DNA from: Candidatus Krumholzibacteriota bacterium
GTDB lineage: Bacteria; Krumholzibacteriota; Krumholzibacteriia; JAJRXK01
Direction of reading: 5' to 3'
Length of the DNA: 64,000 bases
Assembly (NCBI GenBank): GCA_029262065.1
Contig: JAJDAC010000048.1
Span: forward strand, 217,563 to 281,562
A program made the translations under genes and the position numbers. Positions within the stretch are counted from its first letter, which is position 1. Every line of letters starts with the position of its first letter. Below the pieces are notes generated by a model. The model saw nothing but the letters and a program-made list of their open reading frames with translations. It searched no databases and was not told where the DNA came from. This document shows positions 1 through 10,627 of this stretch, in pieces.

Positions 1-2
1 AC

Positions 3-1322
3 CGCGTGGCCGGTTGGGAGCCGCCGTACGGCATCGAACTGTATGTAGATCTGCTCTCGGCGTTCGTCGTGCTGATCATTGCCGTCATCGCCATGTTGGT
101 GGTGGTTTACGCCGGGTCTGCCGTCAAGCGCGAGATACCGGGGCAGGAAGTCGGGTTCTTCTCGGTCATGCTCATCATGCTCATTGGTCTCAATGGCATG
201 GTACTCACGGGCGACTTGTTCAACCTGTACGTGTTCTTCGAAGTCAGTTCGCTCAGCGGCTACGCACTCATGGCCGTGGGCGGACGCAAGGCACCCGTCG
301 CGGCTTTTCGTTACCTGATCCTGGGAACCGTGGGCGCGTCGTGCTACCTGATGGGCGTGGGCTATCTGTATGTGCTCACGGGCAGCCTGAACATGATGGA
401 CGTGGCGTCGTTGGCGCCGCAGTTGTCGGAAAACCCGGCCTTCCTCATTTCAGCCGTGCTCATGGTGGTGGGATTGGGCCTGAAGATGGCCCTGTTCCCC
501 ATGCATCTGTGGCTGCCCGATGCGTACACCTACGCCAGCAGTACGGCCACGGCCATCATTGCTCCGGTCATGACCAAGGTCAGTGCCTACGTGCTCATTC
601 GCATGCTGTACTTTGTGTACGGGATGGAGCGGCTGGAGACCGTCATACCGCTGGGTAGTGTGATTACCTGGTTGGGCCTGACCGGCGTGGTCGTAGGTTC
701 CATCATGGCCATTGCGCAGAAGGACGCCAAGCGCATGCTGGCCTACAGCTCGGTAGCGCAAGTGGCCTACATCGGTGTTGGCATTGGCCTGGGCACGCCA
801 CTGGCGCTCGTGGGTGCATTGCTGCACGTGATGAACCACGCGGCCATGAAATGCTGCCTGTTCCTGGTAACCGGCAGCGTGTTTCGCCAGACCGGTAGCA
901 CTCGCCTGGATAGCTTCAACGGTATTGGCCGGCGCATGCCGCTCACGTTCCTGGGATTCACCGTGGCCGCGTTGGCCATGGTGGGCATTCCTCCGACCAA
1001 TGGATTCTTCAGCAAGTGGTACCTGGTACTGGGCGGCTTGCAGAAAGACGCCTGGGCGGTGGTGATCGTGGTCGTCTTCAGCGGGCTGCTTACCGGTGCG
1101 TACTTCTTCCGGCTTCTGGCGCGAATCTACACGAAACCTACCGACGGGCAGGTTGAGACCACCGCCATCGGCGAGCCTCCGCCGGCCATGGTGGCGCCCG
1201 TTCTGTTGCTGGCCGCCATGTTGCTGTTGCTGGGCCTGTTCAACCACTGGGTCGTGGGCAACATCATCGAGCCGGCCTTGCCGGCTGCATTGACCGAACG
1301 CTTCTCGCAGGCGGGGTTCTAG
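3..1322 (+). CDS. Cation/proton antiporter subunit D-like protein (5' end outside window)
   Basis: An integral membrane subunit of the Mrp/NuoN/NuoM proton-pumping family. About 438 residues are visible against roughly 490-500 for full MrpD-type proteins. The frame is open to the window edge, so the start lies upstream; the GTG at 6 is probably an internal valine. About twelve hydrophobic helices are visible. The central channel signature is clear: GLKMALFPMHLWLPDAY near residues 155-175, a conserved Lys in MTKVSAYVLIRM, and AQKDAKRMLAYSS with its conserved Lys/Arg. The C-terminal half has the family HHMNHA-like helix (LHVMNHAAMK) and PPTNGFFSKWY. The stop lies 1 nt before the next antiporter gene, so the genes form an operon. 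Which cation is moved cannot be read from sequence. Confidence 0.88.
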   Translation, partial: RVAGWEPPYGIELYVDLLSAFVVLIIAVIAMLVVVYAGSAVKREIPGQEVGFFSVMLIMLIGLNGMVLTGDLFNLYVFFEVSSLSGYALMAVGGRKAPVAAFRYLILGTVGASCYLMGVGYLYVLTGSLNMMDVASLAPQLSENPAFLISAVLMVVGLGLKMALFPMHLWLPDAYTYASSTATAIIAPVMTKVSAYVLIRMLYFVYGMERLETVIPLGSVITWLGLTGVVVGSIMAIAQKDAKRMLAYSSVAQVAYIGVGIGLGTPLALVGALLHVMNHAAMKCCLFLVTGSVFRQTGSTRLDSFNGIGRRMPLTFLGFTVAALAMVGIPPTNGFFSKWYLVLGGLQKDAWAVVIVVVFSGLLTGAYFFRLLARIYTKPTDGQVETTAIGEPPPAMVAPVLLLAAMLLLLGLFNHWVVGNIIEPALPAALTERFSQAGF

Positions 1323-1323
1323 C

Positions 1324-2813
<1,490 letters not shown>

Positions 2814-2817
<4 letters not shown>

Positions 2818-3041
2818 AGCTGAAAACTCCCAGTACGCGCGGTTGGATCGTAGCCGGCGCCACCGCCGGCATAGCGGTAGCGTTGCAGTATGTGTTGCCA
2901 CTCGAACACCACGGCGGTTGGTGGGAATCCATTCCGGCATGGTGGGCGGTATTCGGCGGCGTGGGTTGCGCGGTAATCGTCTTGGTGAGCAAGTGGCTGG
3001 GCAAGGTGTTCCTGCAGAAGCCGGAGAATTGGTATGAGTAG
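2814..3041 (+). CDS. Small two-helix membrane protein in antiporter operon
   Basis: A 75-residue protein with two hydrophobic segments (about residues 10-27 and 42-62), flanked by a basic N-terminus and a charged C-terminus. It overlaps the previous gene by 4 nt (GTGA) and the next antiporter subunit by 8 nt, so it is almost certainly translated with them. I do not recognise a named family. By position it could be a small accessory subunit comparable in role to MrpF/MrpG, but sequence similarity to those is not evident. The dense overlaps are the main evidence that it is real. Confidence 0.75.
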
Positions 3042-5154
3042 TCGCCGATTCTCAATGCGCCCCTTGCACTGGATCGTGCTGGGATTGTTCGTGGCCGCCC
3101 TGGGAGTGGCCATGCCGCGCATTGCTGCGTTCACCAGCTCCACAGGATCCGTTGCTTCCAGCGCCTGGGCGGCTGATCCGGATCCCGTTCCCCACGATGA
3201 TCCACCGGCCGCTGCGCACGATAAAGCGGGCGACTCACACGGTAACGCGGGCGACTCACACGGTAACGCGGGCGACTCACACGGAGACACGTCGGCTGCG
3301 CACGGCGATGCGGACGGTTCGCACGGCGATGGGCACGGCGATGGGCACGGCGATGGGCATGGCGATGGGCATGTTGGCTTGGCGGTGTTCGAGAAGCCGG
3401 CTCCGGTGAACAGCGACGGTGTGGTTCCTCCCGCCATTCTCATGATTCTGGGCGCGCTGTTGGTGGCGGCGTTGCCGAAGTTGCTGCGTGGCCCGGTGGC
3501 GGTGTTGGTTCCCGCCATCACGTTGTGGTACGTGATGACCCGGTTGGAGCCGGGCATGTTGGTAACGTTCGACTTCCTGGACTACACACTCCACGTGGCG
3601 CGGGTGGATCGGCTTTCGATCATCTTCGCCATGATCTTCTCGCTCATTTCCACCATTGGCGGGGTGTATGCCCTGCACAATGGCGATCGACGTCAGCAGG
3701 TTTCCGCGTTGTTCTATGCAGCGGGCGCTCTGGGCGTCACTTTCGCCGGCGACTACTTCACGTTGTACGCGTTCTGGGAACTCATGGCCGTGGCCTCGAC
3801 CATGTTGTTCTGGACGCGGGAGCGTCCCGATTCCCTGGCCGCGGGCAATCGCTACATTCTGGTGCATCTGGCCGGGGGCACGTTGCTGCTGGCCGGCATT
3901 CTTCTGCATCTGGGAAACACCGGGTCCATCTTGTTCGAGCACTTCGATCCGGGCACCGGGGGGACCGCGGCCTGGCTCATCTTGTTGGGTATGGCGGTCA
4001 ACGCGGCCATTCCTCCGCTGGGTGCCTGGTTGCCCGATGCGTATCCCAAGGCCACGATCACGGGCGCCATTTTCTGCAGTGCGTTGACCACCAAGACCGC
4101 CGTCTACGCGTTGATCCGTGGATTCTACGGCTGGGAAATACTGGTGCCCGCCGGCGTGATCATGGCTTTGTACGGCGTCGTGTACGCCGTGTTGGCCAAT
4201 GACGTACGCGAGTTGCTGGCGTACCACATCATTTCGCAGGTCGGGTACATGGTGGCGGGAGTGGGGCTGGGGACCGAGCTGGCCGTCAACGGCGCGGTGG
4301 CCCATGCGGTGTGCCACATACTATATAAGAGTGTGCTGTTCATGGGCGCGGGCGCGGTGATCCACACCACCGGGCGCGAGCAGTTGAAGGACCTGGGTGG
4401 GTTCGTATCCCGGCAGAAACTGATATTCGCGTTGTACATGATAGGCGCCTTTTCGATTTCCGGTTTTCCGCTGTTCAATGGATTCGTTTCCAAGTCCATG
4501 GTTACCGCGGCGGCCCATGAGGTTCATCAGAACTGGGTGTTCATGGGGCTGATGTTGGCGTCGGTGGGTACGTTCCTGCATACCGGCCTGAAGCTTCCGT
4601 ACAACGTCTGGTTCGGTGAGGACAAAGGCATCCAGCCCACCAAGGCTCCTCTGAACATGGTGGTGGCGTTGGCCACCGCGGGGTTCTTCTGCACCTTGCT
4701 GGGCGTGCGCCCGGGCCTGTTGTACCAGTACTTGCCGTTCGCGGTGCATTGGGAGCCGTACACCGCGGCTCACCTGGTCGAGATGATCCAGATCCTCCTG
4801 TTCACGTTCTTCGCGTTCTACCTGTTCATACCCAAGTTGGGCGGTAGCTCGTCGATCTCCATGGACACGGACGCGATCTACCGAAAGAGCCAGCCGGTGT
4901 TCCGGGCCTTGTTCGTGACGGCGGTGGGTGCCTTTTTCGATACCGTGCAAGAGAAGTCTATCGCACTGGCTGAAGTGGTCAAACGCTGGGTAGGCGACCC
5001 CACCGACGCGTTGCCTGGCGCGTTGCCACGTGTCGCCACGGACGAAGCGGGCTACGACGAAGATCGCAATCGCCGCCCGCTGGGAGTCTCGCTCACCCTC
5101 ACCATGGTCGTACTGTTGGTGCTGGCGGTATGGGTTCTGGTGGCCGCCCGGTAA
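3034..5154 (+). CDS. Large antiporter subunit (NuoL/MrpA-type core) with His/Asp-rich insert
   Basis: A 706-residue membrane protein. Residues 1-25 form a first helix or signal-anchor. Residues about 45-115 are a low-complexity His/Asp/Gly segment made of two tandem repeat types. From about 125 onward there is a proton_antipo core. Core motifs visible are FAGDYFTLYAFWELMAV, AAIPPLGAWLPDAYPKA, LTTKTAVYALIR with the channel Lys, ANDVRELLAYHIISQVGY, and HILYKSVLFMGAGAV. Extra C-terminal helices end near the last residue. The start ATG lies inside the end of the preceding small gene. The His-rich stretch probably faces the periplasm or an aqueous loop and could bind or buffer metal, but no such insert is part of the usual family. 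It is the last gene of the operon. Confidence 0.85.
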   Translation: MSSRRFSMRPLHWIVLGLFVAALGVAMPRIAAFTSSTGSVASSAWAADPDPVPHDDPPAAAHDKAGDSHGNAGDSHGNAGDSHGDTSAAHGDADGSHGDGHGDGHGDGHGDGHVGLAVFEKPAPVNSDGVVPPAILMILGALLVAALPKLLRGPVAVLVPAITLWYVMTRLEPGMLVTFDFLDYTLHVARVDRLSIIFAMIFSLISTIGGVYALHNGDRRQQVSALFYAAGALGVTFAGDYFTLYAFWELMAVASTMLFWTRERPDSLAAGNRYILVHLAGGTLLLAGILLHLGNTGSILFEHFDPGTGGTAAWLILLGMAVNAAIPPLGAWLPDAYPKATITGAIFCSALTTKTAVYALIRGFYGWEILVPAGVIMALYGVVYAVLANDVRELLAYHIISQVGYMVAGVGLGTELAVNGAVAHAVCHILYKSVLFMGAGAVIHTTGREQLKDLGGFVSRQKLIFALYMIGAFSISGFPLFNGFVSKSMVTAAAHEVHQNWVFMGLMLASVGTFLHTGLKLPYNVWFGEDKGIQPTKAPLNMVVALATAGFFCTLLGVRPGLLYQYLPFAVHWEPYTAAHLVEMIQILLFTFFAFYLFIPKLGGSSSISMDTDAIYRKSQPVFRALFVTAVGAFFDTVQEKSIALAEVVKRWVGDPTDALPGALPRVATDEAGYDEDRNRRPLGVSLTLTMVVLLVLAVWVLVAAR
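3226..3288 (+). repeat. 21-bp tandem repeat, three copies, inside the antiporter gene
   Basis: Three consecutive 21-nt units starting at 3226, 3247 and 3268. The first two are identical and the third differs only near its end. Each encodes AGDSHGN or AGDSHGD. The repeat is in frame, so copy-number change would lengthen or shorten the His/Asp-rich segment without breaking the protein. Confidence 0.9.
3322..3369 (+). repeat. 12-bp tandem repeat, four copies, coding HGDG
   Basis: Four 12-nt units (cacggcgatggg, the last with a synonymous c-to-t change) at 3322, 3334, 3346 and 3358 encode HGDGHGDGHGDGHGDG. Together with the 21-bp repeats this gives a run rich in alternating His and Asp, which resembles metal-binding low-complexity tails of other proteins. 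Confidence 0.9.
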
Positions 5155-5224
5155 GAGAGTTTCGACACCAGCGCCACGGGCCCTCGCCAAATTGGTCACG
5201 ATCGCCGTTCGCGTTCCCCTTGGT

Positions 5225-8200
5225 TCACCGCGTCAGCGTCAAGGTCCTGGTCTCCCGCAGCGACCCCGCGGTCAGTTTCGCCACGTAACTTCCTGCCGAT
5301 ACTCGTTGCCCCGCGTCGTCGCGGCCGTTCCACGTGATCGTGTGCGTGCCCGCCGACATGGTTTGGTTCTTCAGTTCTCGCACGAGTCGGCCACGCAGGT
5401 CGTACAGCCTCAACTCGACCCGGGTGGACCCGGCCAAGCGGAAGCTCAAACCGGTTCGGCCGTCGAACGGATTCGGGCTGGCGCCGTAGAACGCCGTAGC
5501 TTCGCCGGGGGTGGGGGCGGCGGTGGCCTGCAATTCGACCACCGCCTCGGTCGAAAACGCCGAACTTGTGTAGGCGCTGTCGACAGCCTGGACACTCCAG
5601 TACAACCGGGGGGCGGAAAGCCCGGAGATGTCCAGTTTCTTGAAGGGGAGGGTGCCCGCGTTGCCCGCGGCCGAGAGTCGGCGTTCCCCGGTGTTGACGT
5701 CGGCCATGGCCGAAAGAATTTCCTCGCCGCCGGGCGTGGTCCCCACGCGTACGTTGTACGTAAGCATTCCCGTGCCGGTGTGGTCATCGTTTGACAGTGT
5801 CCACGTCAGGTACAGGTTGCTGCCAAGCATGGTGAACGTGGGGTTCGTGGGAACGGTGGGAGCTGCGTTGGTGGACTTCTCGTTGTTGCGGACGATCCGG
5901 GTGTGTACCTGGGTCTCGACCTGGGCGTTCAACAAGAGGTCAAGGTCGCCATCGCCGTCGTGGTCAGCCAGTTCCGGCCGATTGAAAGCCGCGGGAAGAG
6001 GCTCGGCTTGCAGTGTGTACACTCCCTGGTCATTTCGGAAGATGCGGGCGGGCCCCGTGGGGCACATGTTGGAGCCGCTGGCCACCACCAGATCCAGATC
6101 GCCATCGTGGTCGAGATCGCCGGCCGATGGAGTCCCGCTGAACGGATCGTCCAGTGCGACGGCGTTGGTAGGATCTTCGACGAACGTTCCGGACTGGTTT
6201 CGGTACACCACCGACGGCGTTCCCTCGCCGTGGGAAGTGGCAACAACGTCCAGATCACCGTCGCTGTCGTAGTCTATCCAGTCGCCGACCTTACCGAAAC
6301 CCGGATCGGCGAACTGCGCGATGTCGGTGAATACCGACCCGCCGTCGTTGCGGTAGATGCGGTGGTCGCCGGTGTCACCCACCAGCACGTCCAGGTCGCC
6401 ATCGGTGTCCATGTCCCCGAACCGGGCGTAGTCGCGCACGGGCGGCACGAGCCCGCGGAACGCGAAGCTTCCCGCTTGGTTTTCGTAGATGCCCAATGCG
6501 GAGAACAGCAGATCCAGGTCTCCATCGTTGTCGTAGTCGCCCCACTGCACGGTGTTGGCGCTGGATGTCGTGGTGTTCGGAATCCCGACCATGGCGTTCG
6601 TGAACACACCCGCGTCGTTGCGGAATACGGAGTTGGGCGCCCCGATGCCGGGCGACTTGTTGAAGACCCGGCCGCCGATGACCAGATCGAGATCGCCGTC
6701 GTTGTCGTAGTCACCCAGCTGGACTTCGCCGCCGCCGCTCGTGATGGGGATCACGTCGAATACATCCACGATGATGGCGGTCGTGACCTGGTTGTCGAAT
6801 ATTCCCGAGGCAATGACTTCGAATTCGCCGTCGTTGTCGATGTCGCCCCATGCGAATTTCGCGATCTGCCAGACTCCAAGCTCGATTTGGGTTACGAACG
6901 GTAGGAAAAGGTGCTGCTCGGCCGCAAAGCCAGAGCGCGCGAAGGCGGTGTCCACGGCCTGTACGGTCCAGTACACGTCGCCGTCGGGAATGTGGGCCGA
7001 GTTGATGGTGCGGAACAGGTCGGCCGGGTGGGCGACGGTGCCCATTTCCGCCAACAGCGGCGTACCGTCGGGGAGAGCGTTGGCGCTCAGGATGTCGCTT
7101 CCGCCGGGGGTGCTGCCGACCCGCAGGTCGTAGGTCAGCCCGGAGGCGGGCGTCTGGAAATCGCTGCCGCTGCCCCACGACAGATCGACCGACATGACAG
7201 TTTGTACGGCGTTGAGACCGGTGGGAGGCGTGGGCGGCGTGTTGGCGAGAAACCAGTCGTTTCGAAACAGTTTGGTCTGCCGCTGGCCGGCGGAGTCGAG
7301 TCCAATGGCAATGAGGTCGAGATCGTTGTCGCCATCGTAGTCACCCCAGGCCACCGAGGACTGCTTGAGGCGTACCAGCTCGCCGCCGGTGGAAAAGCTG
7401 CTGCCGTCGTTTTGCCGGATCTCGCCGACCAGCTGCACGCTGTCTTCGCCGAACAGCGCAACGTCCAGATCGCCGTCGTTGTCCACGTCACCCACGGCGA
7501 TGTCGCCGTTGCTGACGTCGTGATTCAGGGGAAACTCGGTGAAGTCGCCGTCGTCGATTGCCCAGTACGACGACAGGTTGGTGCCGTTGGTTTGTTGGCC
7601 CATGGTCAATAGATCCTGGTCGCCGTCATTGTCCATGTCGCCAAACGCCAATGCCGACCGGGTGACCGGCGTGAGCTGATCTTCATCGGCTCCAATGAAG
7701 TCGATTCGTGCTTCGCCGTTCTCTTCGTAGGTGAAAGCAAGAGCGTCGAGGCCAATGCCTCTGGCATCGGCGGCGACGAGGTCACCAGGGATCACGGGCG
7801 TTGGGTCGGCTTCCGCGCCGACGTACTCGGTGCCGTCGAAAAACATCGAGCAAAGCCCGTTTTCGGTGATGGAAAGCGTGTCGGCGCGCGGTCCGCCGTA
7901 GAAGTGCATCCAGCTGACCGCGCCGGTGCCCGCCACGCAAAGTTGCTGGGCCTCGATCAGGGTTCCGCTGTCGTTGCGAAAGATGACCCCCCGCGGCGTT
8001 GGGCCGCCACCGGTGAACAGCAGATCGACGTCGCCATCGTGGTCGTAGTCGTTCCAGTCGCCGTCGCTGCCGCAGGTGCTGACGGGGAGCGTCTGGCCCT
8101 CGCTGAAGAGGCCGTTCTGGTTCTGGTAGATCCTGGCGATACAGGAGCCGTCGACGAGTTCCCCCGTGATGAACACATCCAGGTCCCCGTCGTTGTCGAT

Positions 8201-8392
8201 GTCCACCCAGGCGACGTCGCCGTCGTAGACGTTGGGTATGCCGGTGGTCACCTCCGTGAAGGAGATGCTCGCGACTGCCACCGACGCGGACAATTGGATC
8301 GCGATGGCTACGACCGAGAGCAGCGTCCAGCCGGGAACCGGCGTGGCTGGCGTTGCAAGGCGAGGCAACTGGCGAGGGTTTGAAGCAAACAT
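5225..8392 (-). CDS. Secreted FG-GAP/VCBS repeat protein with FlgD-type C-terminal domain
   Basis: A 1055-residue secreted protein. The open frame runs further upstream, but I place the start at the ATG at 8392: it has a GGAG Shine-Dalgarno sequence 8-9 nt before it and begins a signal peptide of about 42 residues ending ASVAVAS. About twelve Ca-binding-like FG-GAP/VCBS motifs of the form DxDNDGDLDxxxxG follow in two blocks, as in an integrin-like beta-propeller. The blocks are separated by two fibronectin-like segments (PPTPPTGLNAVQ... and AAPTVPTNPTF...). The last ~85 residues carry the FlgD-like Ig fold (ASPNPFDGRTG, LYDLRGRLVREL, WNGRDDAGQRV, ending LTLTR). A role in surface adhesion or extracellular calcium-dependent binding is inferred only. 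Confidence 0.9.
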   Translation of the reverse strand: MFASNPRQLPRLATPATPVPGWTLLSVVAIAIQLSASVAVASISFTEVTTGIPNVYDGDVAWVDIDNDGDLDVFITGELVDGSCIARIYQNQNGLFSEGQTLPVSTCGSDGDWNDYDHDGDVDLLFTGGGPTPRGVIFRNDSGTLIEAQQLCVAGTGAVSWMHFYGGPRADTLSITENGLCSMFFDGTEYVGAEADPTPVIPGDLVAADARGIGLDALAFTYEENGEARIDFIGADEDQLTPVTRSALAFGDMDNDGDQDLLTMGQQTNGTNLSSYWAIDDGDFTEFPLNHDVSNGDIAVGDVDNDGDLDVALFGEDSVQLVGEIRQNDGSSFSTGGELVRLKQSSVAWGDYDGDNDLDLIAIGLDSAGQRQTKLFRNDWFLANTPPTPPTGLNAVQTVMSVDLSWGSGSDFQTPASGLTYDLRVGSTPGGSDILSANALPDGTPLLAEMGTVAHPADLFRTINSAHIPDGDVYWTVQAVDTAFARSGFAAEQHLFLPFVTQIELGVWQIAKFAWGDIDNDGEFEVIASGIFDNQVTTAIIVDVFDVIPITSGGGEVQLGDYDNDGDLDLVIGGRVFNKSPGIGAPNSVFRNDAGVFTNAMVGIPNTTTSSANTVQWGDYDNDGDLDLLFSALGIYENQAGSFAFRGLVPPVRDYARFGDMDTDGDLDVLVGDTGDHRIYRNDGGSVFTDIAQFADPGFGKVGDWIDYDSDGDLDVVATSHGEGTPSVVYRNQSGTFVEDPTNAVALDDPFSGTPSAGDLDHDGDLDLVVASGSNMCPTGPARIFRNDQGVYTLQAEPLPAAFNRPELADHDGDGDLDLLLNAQVETQVHTRIVRNNEKSTNAAPTVPTNPTFTMLGSNLYLTWTLSNDDHTGTGMLTYNVRVGTTPGGEEILSAMADVNTGERRLSAAGNAGTLPFKKLDISGLSAPRLYWSVQAVDSAYTSSAFSTEAVVELQATAAPTPGEATAFYGASPNPFDGRTGLSFRLAGSTRVELRLYDLRGRLVRELKNQTMSAGTHTITWNGRDDAGQRVSAGSYVAKLTAGSLRETRTLTLTR

Positions 8393-8617
8393 GGATGCAT
8401 CTCCGGATTCGGGTACATCCATTGGTTCGCAATCGGGGCCCCTCGACTGCCAGGCGGACCCAAGAGAAACACCGAGATTGCATGAATTGCGTGGCAGTTC
8501 CTGGTCCCAGGAACCGAACTGATAGTCAGCCAGGGGGATTGGCCCTGGACCAACATTTGCCAAATTCAGCCAGAGCTACCGTTTCACGGCACTTTGGCGG
8601 CCATCGGGAGGCCTACC

Positions 8618-10441
8618 ATGCGTTCGAAACTCGCACCCACTGTATCTCGGCGGTTCTCGGGAGCTGCTTTCACCCTGACCGTGGCCTTCACTTTGACCAC
8701 GGCGTTGGTCCTTTCGGTGGCCGGCGAGTGCCTGGCCAAGGGCTTCATAGAGTTCCGGGGTCAGCGGTACTACCCCACGCTGGGCGGAATGCAGGGCGAA
8801 GTTGGGATTGGCTTCGACCCGGTGAACAACCAGGTGCTTTCGGTGGCCGAGACCGATGTGTGTGGCAACCTGGTCGCCAACCGCGCCGGCAACAACGGCG
8901 TGTCCTGGGACCCGATCAACCAGGAATTCTGGATGATCAACGCCAATCGGCAGGTCTATACATTCGACGCCAACAACGACCCCGCCGTGATATTCGAGAT
9001 TCCCCAGACGTTCAATGTACCAGGCGTGGGTTCGCAGACCCTGCACAGCCCGCAGGGTCTGGCCGTCGATATGAACCACGTGTACGTGGTGGATTTCGGC
9101 CCCAACATCGGTGAAACCAACTCGAACCAGTGGTTCAAGTTCATGCGCGACGGCACTCCGGTGGCCTCGAGCGCCTCGACCGACTTCAACGCCAGGCTCC
9201 AGGACCACACCGACTCGTTCGGCGACGCGACCGTCGACGGCATCGTTTGGATCCCACCCGGTTCTCCCATGGACAGCGGGCTCTTCTACGTGGCCGTGGA
9301 GCACACCGGCATCATGGTGCTCGATGAGAACGGTTTCTTCGTGGACAACTTCCTGTGGACCGAAAACGGTCTGGTCTACGGCGAGCACGTGCCGTTCGCA
9401 TTTGCGGGCATCACGGTGGATCCGAGCACCGGTGACCTGTACTTCGTCGAGAACGCGGGACAGCTGACGCACGTATGGGTGCGCCTGGAAGATGGCCCCC
9501 AGGCGATCGTCCACGGCATCGCTGGATCCAGGATCCTCGGTCCCGATACGCGTTGCCCCCGCAATGGTCTATTCGCCGCAGTATCCAGTTACTTCAGCCT
9601 GACCTATCGCACGGTTGACGGGATGCTGTGGACGAACGCGTTCAACTCGGGAGAGATGTTCACCATCGATCCCTTGACGCGGAAAGAAACCTCGATGGGG
9701 ACGGTGCCGGGTATCACGGACGCGTGGGGCATGGGCTACGACGAGGAGCGTGATCTCATCTACGTGTATCAGGAGTTCCCCAGCACGCTCTGGGCACTCG
9801 ATCCGAATACGCTGCAGCCCACCGTTCTGAATCCCGATCCTGGTTTCGTACGCGAGTTGGCCTTCAACAAGGACGACAACTTCATCTACGGCGTCGACAG
9901 TGGTAACCCTGGCACCTTGGTGCGTTTCGACCGTGACACGGGCGATCGAACGGAAGTGGGTCCCACGCAGTATGTCTCGGGTATCGCCTACGACCCGTTG
10001 GCGGGCAAGCTGGTTGGGATTTTCCAGGGCACGCTGTACAACATCGATCCTGCCACCGGACAGGCCCAGGTGCGAGCGCAACTGCCCTCGAACAGCGGTT
10101 GGGAAGGCCTGGCGATCATCCCGGCGGCCGAGGTCGTCACGTCGGCCGAACCCACGTTGGCGAATCCGTCGCTGGTGCTCAGCGCGTACCCCAACCCGGT
10201 GTCCAGCCGCAGCCAGCTGGCTTTCGAACTTCCGCGCGCCGCGCACGTTCGCGCCACCGTGTATGACGTGGCCGGCCGCCGCGTGACGGACCTTCACAAC
10301 GGTCAACTCGATGCCGGTCAGCAGATGCTGTTCTGGAACGGACGCGATCGTTCGGGCGGCCGCGTCGCCAGCGGCACCTACTACGTGGAACTGCAGACCC
10401 CCTGGAACCGAGGTTCCACGAAGGTCACCGTATTGCGCTGA
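8618..10441 (+). CDS. Secreted propeller-like protein with FlgD-type C-terminal domain
   Basis: 607 residues. The ATG at 8618 is preferred over an upstream TTG because GGGAG lies 7 nt before it and a signal peptide follows (basic N-terminus, long hydrophobic run, cleavage near GECLAKG). The middle part has repeated segments of SdiA-regulated/NHL-like or six-bladed-propeller character (DPVNNQVLSVAE, DPINQEFWMINA, DPSTGDLYFVEN, DEERDLIYVYQE, DPLAGKLVGIF), each holding a D-P-x-x-x-x-[LV] strand. The last ~80 residues form a FlgD-like domain (SAYPNPVSSRSQL, VYDVAGRRVTDL, WNGRDRSGGRVASGTYY). It is transcribed divergently from the FG-GAP gene and followed by a strong stem-loop. The ligand or enzymatic activity is unknown. 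Confidence 0.88.
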   Translation: MRSKLAPTVSRRFSGAAFTLTVAFTLTTALVLSVAGECLAKGFIEFRGQRYYPTLGGMQGEVGIGFDPVNNQVLSVAETDVCGNLVANRAGNNGVSWDPINQEFWMINANRQVYTFDANNDPAVIFEIPQTFNVPGVGSQTLHSPQGLAVDMNHVYVVDFGPNIGETNSNQWFKFMRDGTPVASSASTDFNARLQDHTDSFGDATVDGIVWIPPGSPMDSGLFYVAVEHTGIMVLDENGFFVDNFLWTENGLVYGEHVPFAFAGITVDPSTGDLYFVENAGQLTHVWVRLEDGPQAIVHGIAGSRILGPDTRCPRNGLFAAVSSYFSLTYRTVDGMLWTNAFNSGEMFTIDPLTRKETSMGTVPGITDAWGMGYDEERDLIYVYQEFPSTLWALDPNTLQPTVLNPDPGFVRELAFNKDDNFIYGVDSGNPGTLVRFDRDTGDRTEVGPTQYVSGIAYDPLAGKLVGIFQGTLYNIDPATGQAQVRAQLPSNSGWEGLAIIPAAEVVTSAEPTLANPSLVLSAYPNPVSSRSQLAFELPRAAHVRATVYDVAGRRVTDLHNGQLDAGQQMLFWNGRDRSGGRVASGTYYVELQTPWNRGSTKVTVLR

Positions 10442-10456
10442 CGGCGGCAGTTCCGA

Positions 10457-10494
10457 GAGGCCGGCGTACCCCGGTGCGCCGGCCTCGCTTCGTT
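10457..10494 (+). terminator. Rho-independent-like terminator after the 8618 gene
   Basis: A perfect 10-bp stem, GAGGCCGGCG at 10457-10466 pairing with CGCCGGCCTC at 10477-10486 around a 10-nt loop, followed by gcttcgtt. The stem is strong and the T-tract is weak. It sits 16 nt after the stop codon. Confidence 0.7.
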
Positions 10495-10627
10495 CACAAG
10501 CATTTACAGAGTAGCAACTTACCGAATTTGAGCCGTCTAGAGTGACTTTCCTCCCCAGGACCCTGTCCAGGGATTACGAGCCGTCGATTCTCGTTTTCCA
10601 TGTACCGGCTCGAGGAGGAACCCCGCG

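Noticed and set aside
8393..8563. 57-residue N-terminal extension of the FG-GAP protein
   Set aside because: The signal peptide and the GGAG site support the ATG at 8392; the extension would bury the signal peptide.
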